Source: Oscillospiraceae bacterium (GTDB lineage: Bacteria > Bacillota > Clostridia > Oscillospirales > Oscillospiraceae). From it: a stretch of DNA of 32,580 bases. Position 1 is the stretch's first letter, and every line of letters starts with the position of its first letter. The notes beneath the pieces were generated by a model. That model was given only the letters and a program-made list of their open reading frames with translations. It ran no database searches and was not told the DNA's origin. The stretch covers positions 1 to 32,580 of the forward strand of contig CADAUZ010000033.1 in assembly GCA_902791215.1 (NCBI GenBank). The letters are read 5' to 3'. Made by a program: the position numbers and the translations under genes. This document shows, piece by piece, positions 23,213 through 30,136 of the stretch.

Positions 23213-24646
23213 ATGTACGACAGTTATCAAAACCCGCTTTGTACCCGCTATGCCGGGAAAGACATGCAGCGGATCTTCTCCGATCAGCAAAAGTTTTCCA
23301 CATGGCGAAGGCTCTGGCTCGCTCTGGCAGAGAGTGAGCAGGCCCTTGGCCTGCCCATCACAGACGCGCAGCTTGACGAGATGCGCCTTCATCTGGACGA
23401 CATTGACTATGACCTCGCGGCTCGGAAGGAAAAGGAGCTCCGCCATGACGTGATGGCGCATGTGCACACCTTTGCCGCTGTCTGCCCGACGGCCGCGCCG
23501 ATCATCCATCTGGGCGCCACCTCCTGCTATGTGGGAGACAATACGGACGTTCTCAATCAGCGCAACGCGCTGCTGCTCATTCGCCGCAAGCTTCTGTCCG
23601 TCATGCGGACGCTTGCAGACTTCGCAGGAAAAAACAGGGATCTCCCGACCCTTGCCTTTACCCACTTTCAGGCAGCCCAGCCCACGACTGTAGGAAAACG
23701 CGCCTGCCTCTGGCTTCAGGATCTGGAGATGGATCTCAAACAGCTGGATTTTGCTTTATCCCAACTGCGGCTTCTGGGCTGCAAGGGCACGACCGGAACG
23801 GCGGCGAGCTTTCTGAAGCTCTTCGATGGGGACGAAGAAAAGGTGCTGGGGCTTGAGCGCATGATCGCGGCGAAGATGGGCTTTACCGCCTGCCAGCAGA
23901 TAAGCGGGCAGACCTATTCCCGCAAGCAGGATTTCGCCGTGTTGCAGGTTCTCAGCGGCATTGCCCAGAGCGCCTGCAAATTTGCCGGGGATATCCGGCT
24001 GCTGAGTCATCTCAGGGAGCTGGAGGAGCCCTTTGAAAGCGGACAGATCGGCTCGTCTGCCATGGCCTATAAGCGAAACCCCATGCGCAGTGAACGCATT
24101 GCGGCACTGGCGCGCTATGTGATGTGCGACCTTCAAAACGCGGCTTTCACGGCGTCCTCCCAGTGGCTGGAACGCTCGCTGGATGATTCCGCCAACCGCC
24201 GCATCGCCATCCCGGAAGCGTTTCTTGCCTGTGACGGGATCTTGAATCTGTATGAAAATATCGTCTCCGGCCTGCGCCTGTTCCCGGCGGTGATGCAAAA
24301 ACATCTCCGGGAGGAGCTGCCGTTTCTCGCCACTGAGAATATCCTGATGGTCTGTGTGAAGGAGAAGAACGGAGACAGACAACTCCTTCATGAACGCCTT
24401 CGCGTCCACGCGGTCGCCGCGGCGGAACAGGTCAAGGTATATGGCAGGGACAATGATCTGCTACAGCGGATCGCAGAGGATCCGGCATTCGGCCTGACAG
24501 CGGAAGAACTGGAGGAGCTTGCGGAGCCGTCGGCCTTTACCGGTATGGCGGGATCACAGTGCACGCGTTATCTCCATGATGTGATCAAACCGATACTGGA
24601 ACAAAATCGGGCAAACATTCAGAAAGCAGACAAGATCAATGTGTGA
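23213..24646 (+). CDS. purB: Adenylosuccinate lyase
   Basis: A 477-residue protein releasing fumarate from adenylosuccinate and from SAICAR in purine synthesis. The signature loop is SSAMAYKRNP (281-290). HDVMAHVHTF carries the catalytic His, and GATSCYVGDNTD and GTTGTAASF are family contacts. I start it at ATG 23213, 6 bases after AGGGAG; upstream in-frame codons overlap nadE. purA follows after 12 bases. Placing both AMP-branch enzymes here ties aspartate-derived nitrogen to the same operon. Confidence 0.95.
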   Translation: MYDSYQNPLCTRYAGKDMQRIFSDQQKFSTWRRLWLALAESEQALGLPITDAQLDEMRLHLDDIDYDLAARKEKELRHDVMAHVHTFAAVCPTAAPIIHLGATSCYVGDNTDVLNQRNALLLIRRKLLSVMRTLADFAGKNRDLPTLAFTHFQAAQPTTVGKRACLWLQDLEMDLKQLDFALSQLRLLGCKGTTGTAASFLKLFDGDEEKVLGLERMIAAKMGFTACQQISGQTYSRKQDFAVLQVLSGIAQSACKFAGDIRLLSHLRELEEPFESGQIGSSAMAYKRNPMRSERIAALARYVMCDLQNAAFTASSQWLERSLDDSANRRIAIPEAFLACDGILNLYENIVSGLRLFPAVMQKHLREELPFLATENILMVCVKEKNGDRQLLHERLRVHAVAAAEQVKVYGRDNDLLQRIAEDPAFGLTAEELEELAEPSAFTGMAGSQCTRYLHDVIKPILEQNRANIQKADKINV

Positions 24647-24658
24647 GAGGAGAAAAAC

Positions 24659-25933
24659 ATGCTGACATCTGTAGTAGGAACAAACTGGGGCGATGAGGGA
24701 AAGGGCCGTATGGTCGACATGCTCAGCGAGGTGTATGATGTCGTTGTGCGCTATCAGGGCGGCAACAACGCCGGGCACACGGTTGTGAATGAATACGGAA
24801 AGACGGTGCTGAATCTGCTGCCCTCCGGCATCATGCGGAAGAATACCGCAAATATCCTCGGCCCCGGCATGGTCGTTGACCTTGAACACCTCTCCAAGGA
24901 GACCGACGCGCTTCGGAGGCGCGGTGTTCCGATCGGCCCGGAGAATCTGATCCTCAGCTCCCGTGCGACGATCTGCCTGCCTTATCATCGGCTGCTGGAC
25001 ATATTGGAAGAGGAACGCCTCGGCAGCAAAAGCTTTGGCTCCACCCGGCGGGGGATTTCGCCGGTGTATGCGGACAAGTATATGAAAAAAACCCTCCGCA
25101 TGGGCGACCTGCTCTATCCAAATACACTTAGGAAAAAGATTGAGGATCTTCTGGAATGGAAGAACCTCACCATCGAGAACGGCTATGGGCATGACCCAAT
25201 CAAAAGCGATGAGATCATGGAGTGGCTCATTGCCTACGGAAAGCCTTTTGTGTCATATGTCCAGGATACCGGGCTCTATCTGCAAAACGCAATAGCCAGA
25301 GGAAAATCTGTCCTGTTTGAAGCGCAGCTCGGCGCTCTGCGGGATATAGACTTCGGCATCTATCCCTTTACCTCCGCATCCTCAACGCTCGCAGCCTATG
25401 CCCCCATCGGCGCGGGGGTACCCTTTGCGCGTCTGGATCAGGTGATCGGGATCATGAAAGCGTATTCCAGCTGTGTCGGCGCAGGCCCCTTTCCCTGTGA
25501 GCTTTTCGGGGAAGAGGGGAGTGCATTGCGAGAAGCCGGAGCAGAATACGGCGCCGCCACCGGCAGACCGCGCAGAGTCGGCGGTTTCGACGTTGTCGCA
25601 TCCCGCTACGGAACCAGGATGCAGGGATGCACCGCTCTTGCACTGACGAAGCTGGACGTGCTGTCCTATATGGAAAAAATCCCGGTCTGCGTTGCCTACG
25701 ATGTGAGAGGCGAGCGCGTTGAGGACTTTCCCACGGTGATCGATGACCTGAATGCAGCAAAACCGATTTATGAATATCTGCCCGGTTTTCACTGTGATAT
25801 CAGAACCTGCCGCCATCTTGAAGATCTGCCGCAGGCAGCACGGAATTATATTGCCTTTGTAGAATCCGCCGTGGGCTGCCCGATCCGCTATGTATCCGTC
25901 GGCGCAGAGAGGGACGCAATTATTGTCACGTGA
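24659..25933 (+). CDS. purA: Adenylosuccinate synthetase
   Basis: A 424-residue protein that joins IMP and aspartate using GTP, the first step to AMP. The P-loop GDEGKG is at 11-16 and the IMP/Mg loop NNAGHT at 36-41. STRRGISPVYADK and the substrate loop TGRPRRVGGFD are typical, and LTKLDVLS is the guanine-recognition motif. GAGAGGAG precedes the ATG. It is the last gene of the rightward nitrogen operon. The 75-bp palindrome at 25989-26063 lies about 55 bases after its stop and probably ends transcription. Confidence 0.95.
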   Translation: MLTSVVGTNWGDEGKGRMVDMLSEVYDVVVRYQGGNNAGHTVVNEYGKTVLNLLPSGIMRKNTANILGPGMVVDLEHLSKETDALRRRGVPIGPENLILSSRATICLPYHRLLDILEEERLGSKSFGSTRRGISPVYADKYMKKTLRMGDLLYPNTLRKKIEDLLEWKNLTIENGYGHDPIKSDEIMEWLIAYGKPFVSYVQDTGLYLQNAIARGKSVLFEAQLGALRDIDFGIYPFTSASSTLAAYAPIGAGVPFARLDQVIGIMKAYSSCVGAGPFPCELFGEEGSALREAGAEYGAATGRPRRVGGFDVVASRYGTRMQGCTALALTKLDVLSYMEKIPVCVAYDVRGERVEDFPTVIDDLNAAKPIYEYLPGFHCDIRTCRHLEDLPQAARNYIAFVESAVGCPIRYVSVGAERDAIIVT

Positions 25934-25942
25934 TGTCAGAGA

Positions 25943-26857
25943 TTATTTTGAGTAGTTATAGATAACAAATATAAGTAAGTAAACAAATAACGCCCGCCGA
26001 CTGCTTAACTTTTTCAGAGCAGCCAGCGGGCGTAAATTATGTGAAGACGCGGACAACGACACTTGTCTAACTACGATTGAATTTACCCGGTCAAGGATGA
26101 TCCCGCGATCTCTCTGAGCATAATAGGAAAGCATAGGCTGAAGCACATCGCGTATCTCAGAGCGGCTGAACTTACGAATACGCAGCTGCGATCCATACAA
26201 TTTTCGCGCAGAAAGAATCTGACGATTAAAGGTCGTGTTGAATGGCCTGGCCCTGACAGATGAGATTAAGGCTTTGGGTGCAATGTCCATTGGCGAGATC
26301 TGCGTGTTCGACAAAAGCGCAGCGCCGTTATCAAAGATCGGACAATAATCAAAACACCCATCCTGCTCCAGAACCGCAATGTTGTTGAGATGCCGGTCGT
26401 CATTAAGAAACAACGCATCGACTTCAAAAAGCAATGCCAGGTACCTGGGAAAATCCCTGAGGCCGGTCAGATCCGCGGTCGTCTCTGCAAGGTATGATAC
26501 CCGTCGAATATCGCTGGGAAGCCGGGTCAGCGCTGCTTTCAGGTCAATGTTGTTTTTGCGAAACAGCCTGCTCAGCGTGATGATAGACTGTCCGGGCCGC
26601 AAAAAGTTTTCGCTGGAGCAGCCGGTCCTGTCCCGCCCGTGCACATTCATCCGCTCCATCCGGTAATGCGTGAAGTGAAAGGAAGTGTCTGTCTCAATAT
26701 TGCTCTGCTCCAGAAAACACGAAACGGCAGATTCCGCCAAAGCCTCATACCCGAACTGATCCAGCTTGTACCAGCGGTTTCCGTCTTTCCATTTCTCCTG
26801 ATTGCCCTTTGAGGATGTTTCAGCGATTTTCTCGTCTGTTACAAAGTGAATGTTCAT
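25943..26857 (-). CDS. Compact HipA-like kinase (putative toxin)
   Basis: A 304-residue protein. NDDRHLNNIAVL (152-163) and IFDNGAALL (174-182) are the catalytic loop and metal motif of the HipA/PI3K-like kinase fold. The usual HipA N-terminal subdomain is missing; instead the first 100 residues contain VHGRDRTGCSSENFL and are not assigned to a known domain. The ATG overlaps the stop of the upstream gene as ATGA, so translation is coupled. Residues about 265-290 are encoded by the 75-bp palindromic repeat, followed by a hydrophobic tail, so the natural C-terminus has probably been replaced. HipA kinases phosphorylate tRNA synthetases or related targets and cause growth arrest; the target here is unknown. 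Confidence 0.7.
   Translation of the reverse strand: MNIHFVTDEKIAETSSKGNQEKWKDGNRWYKLDQFGYEALAESAVSCFLEQSNIETDTSFHFTHYRMERMNVHGRDRTGCSSENFLRPGQSIITLSRLFRKNNIDLKAALTRLPSDIRRVSYLAETTADLTGLRDFPRYLALLFEVDALFLNDDRHLNNIAVLEQDGCFDYCPIFDNGAALLSNTQISPMDIAPKALISSVRARPFNTTFNRQILSARKLYGSQLRIRKFSRSEIRDVLQPMLSYYAQRDRGIILDRVNSIVVRQVSLSASSHNLRPLAALKKLSSRRALFVYLLIFVIYNYSK
25989..26063. repeat. 75-bp palindromic repeat, copy 2
   Basis: The second copy of the element at 903-977, in the same orientation. The hairpin arm starting CGCCCGCCGACTG begins at 25991 and pairs with AGCAGCCAGCGGGCG (26018-26032) around an AT-rich loop, then continues GTAAATTATG. As in copy 1, it lies between convergent genes, here purA and the HipA-like gene, and overlaps the coding end of the latter. 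Confidence 0.75.
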
Positions 26858-27399
26858 GTCATCTCCCTGATCTCTAGCCACTGCTGATCTTCTGCCATTC
26901 GGCCGCCCGTCTTTTTGATGATCGTTAACGGATCATATTCATCCAGACCAAGAGCCTCAAGATATTCGCGCAAACCGGCGCGCTGACGGGGAACACAACG
27001 CTCGGAAAGAAATTGCTGAAAGCTCTCCCAGGAGGGACGGACTTCTTTTCCGAACGCGGTTTTTACCAGATCGTCCGTATATCGCTCGGAATATATGTCG
27101 TGGCTCGTGTAATCTGCACAGATGCGATTGCAGAGCTTCTCTCCGTCATAAAACCGCAGTTCAAGCAAGCGGTGTTTTTTTCCTGCACGGCGGGAAGAAA
27201 AGGCATCATACGTTTCCGGCACGGAGATCGTGATTGATTCGCCGTCAAAGGACAGCTCCATATCACGATTTTCATCTGATAAGCCCAAAGCATGGATCCA
27301 GGAAGAGGGGAGTGCCGCCTTATATGTTTTTGCGTCCTTTCCTGCTGTACCTCCGGCTGTATTGACGATAAGCCGCGCAGATCGCCTTTCCATAATCAT
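26854..27399 (-). CDS. AbrB/MazE-like protein, putative antitoxin of the HipA-like kinase
   Basis: A 181-residue protein. The N-terminal 60 residues (RSARLIVNTAGGTAGKDAKT, then YKAALPSSWIHALGL, ELSFDGESITIS) have the beta-strand pattern of SpoVT-AbrB/MazE DNA-binding domains. The C-terminal part has ALGLDEYDPLTIIKKTGGRM followed by AEDQQWLEI, a motif I know from clostridial proteins linked to HipA-like kinases. The start is either ATG 27399 (4 bases after AAAGGAG) or ATG 27393; I give the first. It overlaps the kinase gene by four bases. A perfect palindrome between the -35 and -10 boxes suggests autoregulation. The antitoxin role is inferred from this arrangement. Confidence 0.6.
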   Translation of the reverse strand: MIMERRSARLIVNTAGGTAGKDAKTYKAALPSSWIHALGLSDENRDMELSFDGESITISVPETYDAFSSRRAGKKHRLLELRFYDGEKLCNRICADYTSHDIYSERYTDDLVKTAFGKEVRPSWESFQQFLSERCVPRQRAGLREYLEALGLDEYDPLTIIKKTGGRMAEDQQWLEIREMT

Positions 27400-27417
27400 C
27401 ACACTCCTTTCATACTC

Positions 27418-27446
27418 ATTATACAATATTCGTAACGAATTTTCAA
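27418..27446 (-). promoter_or_regulatory. Promoter of the kinase module with internal operator
   Basis: TTGAAA (27446-27441) and TATAAT (27423-27418) are spaced by 17 bases. The spacer contains the perfect palindrome ATTCGT-A-ACGAAT (27428-27440), ideally placed for repression by the first gene product. The transcript start falls just before the AAAGGAG. Confidence 0.75.
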
Positions 27447-27558
27447 GATAAATATAGTCAAATCTGCCTTATAATACAAAACACTGCATCAACACTCGGA
27501 TACAGAATGAAATAAACGAAAAAAACATGTGCGATAAACAAAAATGATGTATAATACA

Positions 27559-27578
27559 ATCAAATCGTGACTGGGAGG
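27559..27578 (+). promoter_or_regulatory. Ribosome-binding site deciding a TTG start
   Basis: GGGAGG (27573-27578) lies 8 bases before TTG 27587, and no ATG or GTG is available nearby in frame. A TATAAT box is present about 25 bases upstream of it, near 27550, but without a convincing -35 box. Confidence 0.5.
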
Positions 27579-27586
27579 TTTTCGCT

Positions 27587-28078
27587 TTGAAAGAAATCTA
27601 TACACGTGTGAGTATCCGCAAATTCTTGGACAAGCCGGTAGAAAAAGAAAAAATCGAGCAGGTGCTTCGTGCGGCAATGGCCGCGCCTTCGGCCGGGAAT
27701 CAGCAGCCCTGGGAATTTTATGTGGTGACAGATCGCATGGTGCTGGAGGCGCTGAGCAAAGCTACGCCCTATTCCGGATGTGCGAAGAATGCACCCCTGG
27801 TTATCGTCTCTGCCTACAGAGAGAAGCTATGGGCGCCGGAATATGCGCAGATCGATATGAGCATTGCCATGGAGAACCTGTGGCTTGCATGTGGTGAGCA
27901 GGGACTCGGCGGCGTCTGGCTCGGTATTGCGCCGATAGAAGATCGCATGAAAACGGTGGAGGAGATCGTCGGCATCCCCAAAGGGCAGAGAGCCTTTGCA
28001 ATTTTTCCGATTGGATACCCGGCGGAAACAAGACAGCAGCAGGATCGCTTTGAAGAAGAGCGGATTCATTATCTTTGA
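27587..28078 (+). CDS. Nitroreductase-family flavoprotein
   Basis: A 163-residue protein. RVSIRKFLDKPVEKEKIE at the N-terminus, AAMAAPSAGNQQPWEF (about 28-43) and GEQGLGGVWLGI are the FMN-binding motifs of the nitroreductase family. FAIFPIGYPAE is the usual C-terminal strand. The enzymes reduce nitro compounds, quinones or similar substrates with NAD(P)H; the physiological substrate is unknown. The start codon is TTG, supported by GGGAGG. It is followed within 4 bases by the promoter of the DUF2798 gene, so the two are probably expressed separately. Confidence 0.88.
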   Translation: MKEIYTRVSIRKFLDKPVEKEKIEQVLRAAMAAPSAGNQQPWEFYVVTDRMVLEALSKATPYSGCAKNAPLVIVSAYREKLWAPEYAQIDMSIAMENLWLACGEQGLGGVWLGIAPIEDRMKTVEEIVGIPKGQRAFAIFPIGYPAETRQQQDRFEEERIHYL

Positions 28079-28081
28079 GGC

Positions 28082-28110
28082 TTGATTTTTCAAAGCGGAA
28101 AAGTTATAAT
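28082..28110 (+). promoter_or_regulatory. Promoter of the first DUF2798 gene
   Basis: TTGATT (28082-28087) and TATAAT (28105-28110) are separated by 17 bases. About 100 bases of leader follow before the gene, including a terminator-like hairpin. Confidence 0.7.
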
Positions 28111-28155
28111 TATGTCCGAAAACCGTAACCGGGAAACCAGAAATAAGTCAGTATG

Positions 28156-28186
28156 GCGTAGTCTGTTTCAACAGGCTGCGCTTTTT
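28156..28186 (+). terminator. Attenuator-like hairpin before the first DUF2798 gene
   Basis: GCGTAGTCTGT (28156-28166) pairs with ACAGGCTGCGC (28171-28181) with two G-U pairs and a TTCA loop. Five T residues (28182-28186) follow. It lies between promoter and coding start, so it probably controls readthrough. Confidence 0.6.
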
Positions 28187-28213
28187 GAATACTTATTTTG
28201 GGGAGGTTTATTC

Positions 28214-28759
28214 ATGCCGAAAACGAAAACACAGGGAATCATCTTTGGACTCATTATGTCTTATGCCATGGCCATTGGGATGGAAGTCTACAACATCGCC
28301 ATCAAGATGGGCTTTAATCTGCAAACGGGCGGCTTCTCGTCCATGACCAACGCTGTCTTTCCCGCGGCGCTGGTGGAGGCAAGCTACATGGGGCTTTTCG
28401 TCTTTCTCTTCTCAAATCTCTATGGCAACCATGTCGGAGCTGCATTTTCCGCCAAAGTGAGTGATCCAAAGAAGGACAATCCGTACTTCTGCCAGCTCAT
28501 GCGTCAGGCTGGAACTATTGCCGTCATGTGCCCGACCATGAGTATGGTAGCCTCAATCCTGTTCAATGTAATTCTTGCCAAGCAGTCCTTGACACAGCTC
28601 CCGGCTATTTGGGTGGGGACAGTCATAAAAAACTTCCCCATGGCCTTCTTTTGGAATATGTTCGCCGCAGCGCCGTTTACGCGCTGGATCTTTGGAAAGC
28701 TGTTTCCGACGGAGACTGTACAGCAGAAGACGCAGACTGCATCCCAAACTGCGCCGTGA
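28214..28759 (+). CDS. DUF2798 membrane protein
   Basis: A 181-residue protein with about four membrane helices arranged as two repeats. MEVYNIAIKMG, VSDPKKDNPYF, AVMCPTMSMVASILFNVI and NFPMAFFWNMFAAAPFTRWIF are typical of DUF2798 proteins, whose function is not known. I start it at ATG 28214, 7 bases after GGGGAGG, because the 44 codons upstream in frame cross the promoter and leader hairpin. A paralogue lies at 31627-32193 on the other strand; both have riboregulator-like leaders and both are close to a MATE exporter and a nitroreductase. Confidence 0.8.
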   Translation: MPKTKTQGIIFGLIMSYAMAIGMEVYNIAIKMGFNLQTGGFSSMTNAVFPAALVEASYMGLFVFLFSNLYGNHVGAAFSAKVSDPKKDNPYFCQLMRQAGTIAVMCPTMSMVASILFNVILAKQSLTQLPAIWVGTVIKNFPMAFFWNMFAAAPFTRWIFGKLFPTETVQQKTQTASQTAP

Positions 28760-28837
28760 TGAAATGCAAAACATCTAAATAGTTTTTAGATATAAAGATT
28801 GTTGAAATTTTTGCATGAATTTTTGGGTAATATGTGC

Positions 28838-28843
28838 TATAAT
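28838..28843 (+). promoter_or_regulatory. Extended -10 promoter of the 82-residue protein gene
   Basis: TATAAT with TG one base upstream (TGTGCTATAAT) forms an extended -10 box. The -35 region is weak, with a TTGCAT at a 21-base distance. Transcription should begin near 28850. Confidence 0.6.
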
Positions 28844-28872
28844 TCTATTGTAGCTACGCTATCATGAGAGTG

Positions 28873-28979
28873 CTTTTGGCAGATCTTTCGACGGCAGCGG
28901 ATGATCAGTCATCCCTTTGCTTGAACATCTCTCTGCAATATAGGTGTAATCCTTCTGCCGTAATGGATTGTACCAAAAG
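28873..28979 (+). ncRNA. Structured leader hiding a ribosome-binding site
   Basis: Nested complementary segments span the leader. CTTTTGG (28873-28879) pairs with CCAAAAG (28973-28979), which overlaps the AAAGGAGG of the next gene. ACGGCAG (28891-28897) pairs with CTGCCGT (28955-28961). Inside lies the hairpin GGATGA-TCAG-TCATCC (28899-28914). I do not recognise a known riboswitch class and see no T-box or other known motif. Confidence 0.5.
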
Positions 28980-28990
28980 GAGGTGTTTCT

Positions 28991-29239
28991 GTGAAACGTG
29001 TAAAAGCCGCATGCATTATTCAGACACTGGTTTTCGCCCAGAAGCCCGATCTTGGCTTTGACAGAGATCATGTGTTGAAGCTCAATCAGGATGAAATTGA
29101 ACACTATAAGAGAAATCTTGAGCGCACAAAGACCAAGTATCAGATCATGGATACTGCGGAGCAGGAGGATGGTTCCATTATCGTCCATGTGAAAAAGCAG
29201 TACAATGACAAAGCGGACGTATCTGAGTACTTCGTGTAA
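28991..29239 (+). CDS. Conserved small protein, function unknown
   Basis: An 82-residue soluble protein starting with GTG, 7 bases after AAAGGAGG. It has VKAACIIQTLVFAQKPDLGF, then a charged helical centre (DEIEHYKRNLERTKTKYQI), then two strands (GSIIVHVKKQYNDK). I recall similar small proteins in other Clostridia but no function. Its own promoter, an elaborate leader and a strong terminator make it a stand-alone regulated unit. Confidence 0.7.
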   Translation: MKRVKAACIIQTLVFAQKPDLGFDRDHVLKLNQDEIEHYKRNLERTKTKYQIMDTAEQEDGSIIVHVKKQYNDKADVSEYFV

Positions 29240-29244
29240 ACTAC

Positions 29245-29269
29245 AGGCCGCCTGAATTTCGGGCGGCCT
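29245..29269 (+). terminator. Terminator after the 82-residue protein gene
   Basis: AGGCCGCC (29245-29252) pairs perfectly with GGCGGCCT (29262-29269), followed by CTTCTGT. Strong stem, modest T-tract. Confidence 0.8.
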
Positions 29270-29296
29270 CTTCTGTATCTGTGATGGGAGGGAAAA

Positions 29297-29539
29297 ATGA
29301 ACACGATTGATTCAATCAAAAAGGGAATTCACACATTATATAAAACAAATCCAAACATTCATGTTAATGTATCAATAAGCAATAAAAAGGTCAATCTTCG
29401 AAACAAAGCTGCCGTCATTAAAGGGGTTTATCCCCATGTGTTCCGTATCCAGGACAGTAGCGATTCCAGAGAATGTTATACGTTACAATACATTGATGTT
29501 TTAACGGGAACCATTGATATTTTGGAATTGCCGAGATAA
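29297..29539 (+). CDS. Veg-like small protein
   Basis: An 80-residue protein. It follows the Veg/DUF1021 pattern: an N-terminal helix, a basic segment (NKKVNLRNK), then AVIKGVYPHVFRIQ and YTLQYIDVLTGTIDI, matching the TYPSVFVIQ and YSYADVLTETVEL regions of Veg from memory. Veg in Bacillus affects biofilm formation and spore outgrowth; the role here is unknown. GGGAGGG lies just before the ATG. It has lower GC than the nitrogen cluster. No gene follows in close range. Confidence 0.55.
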   Translation: MNTIDSIKKGIHTLYKTNPNIHVNVSISNKKVNLRNKAAVIKGVYPHVFRIQDSSDSRECYTLQYIDVLTGTIDILELPR

Positions 29540-29550
29540 GCGGGATATAG

Positions 29551-29685
29551 GATCACGACTCTGTACCAAAGGCGGAGGTGATATCGAACTTTGCAGATTG
29601 CGAAAAAAACTGGCCTGAATTAGCTACATTATGTTTACCGATGCATGAAAAAGCCGTGCAGATGAGAAAAGAAGAATTGACATAA
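29551..29685 (+). pseudogene. Possible gene remnant in the AT-rich gap
   Basis: This frame, open after TAG 29548-29550 and ending at TAA 29683-29685, would encode a plausible protein segment (NFADCEKNWPELATLCLPM and 14 more residues) without any usable start codon. It may be the 3' end of a decayed gene, but 45 codons could also be open by chance. The family is not recognised. The rest of the gap, 29686-29969, is AT-rich with no gene or clear structure. Confidence 0.25.
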
Positions 29686-29969
29686 ATAATTGTGATAAAT
29701 AAAATAAATTATCTGATTAGCAGGATATTTTGTGTTGAAAATACTGTTGAAAATGTTGATAACTATTCGTTGAGCTTCTAAATTGAAATAATTATGTAAA
29801 TAAAATTACAGCTACATTTTATCAAACTGGAATAAATCGGAATCAAAACGCGCAATAACCAATTTCAATTCCCATAATTGATATTGATTCCTATAGTTCC
29901 TTAGAAAAACATACAATTATTTGCCTGTTGGACACTTTTAAGGTTTCAAGACAGTTCAGCAAAAAACAT

Positions 29970-29998
29970 TTGACAAATACTCAGTCCCCATTTATAAT
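29970..29998 (+). promoter_or_regulatory. Strong promoter of the MATE gene
   Basis: Perfect consensus boxes TTGACA (29970-29975) and TATAAT (29993-29998) with 17-base spacing. The predicted leader is about 130 bases and contains two large hairpins before the ATG. Confidence 0.92.
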
Positions 29999-30008
29999 GC
30001 AACGCAGT

Positions 30009-30122
30009 GTGTAGCGAAAGCGTAAATCCGGCTGTTCGCTGCACATTTTAATATTATATGAGAAACGATACAAGCTCTGTGCTGATACGATACACGATCC
30101 GCACAGGGCTTGTCTGCGTTTT
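30009..30122 (+). promoter_or_regulatory. Two-hairpin leader of the MATE gene (riboswitch candidate)
   Basis: Hairpin 1 is GTGTAGCGAA (30009-30018) with TTCGCTGCAC (30035-30044), 10 bp with one G-U and a 16-base loop. Hairpin 2 is ACAAGCTCTGTGC (30070-30082) with GCACAGGGCTTGT (30101-30113), 13 bp with one G-U, followed by GTTTT. A CGTA in loop 1 and TACG in loop 2 could pair. Leaders of two hairpins before MATE genes include the guanidine-IV (mepA) riboswitch; I cannot confirm the match from memory of its consensus. Confidence 0.45.
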
Positions 30123-30136
30123 AGAGAGGAGAAAAT

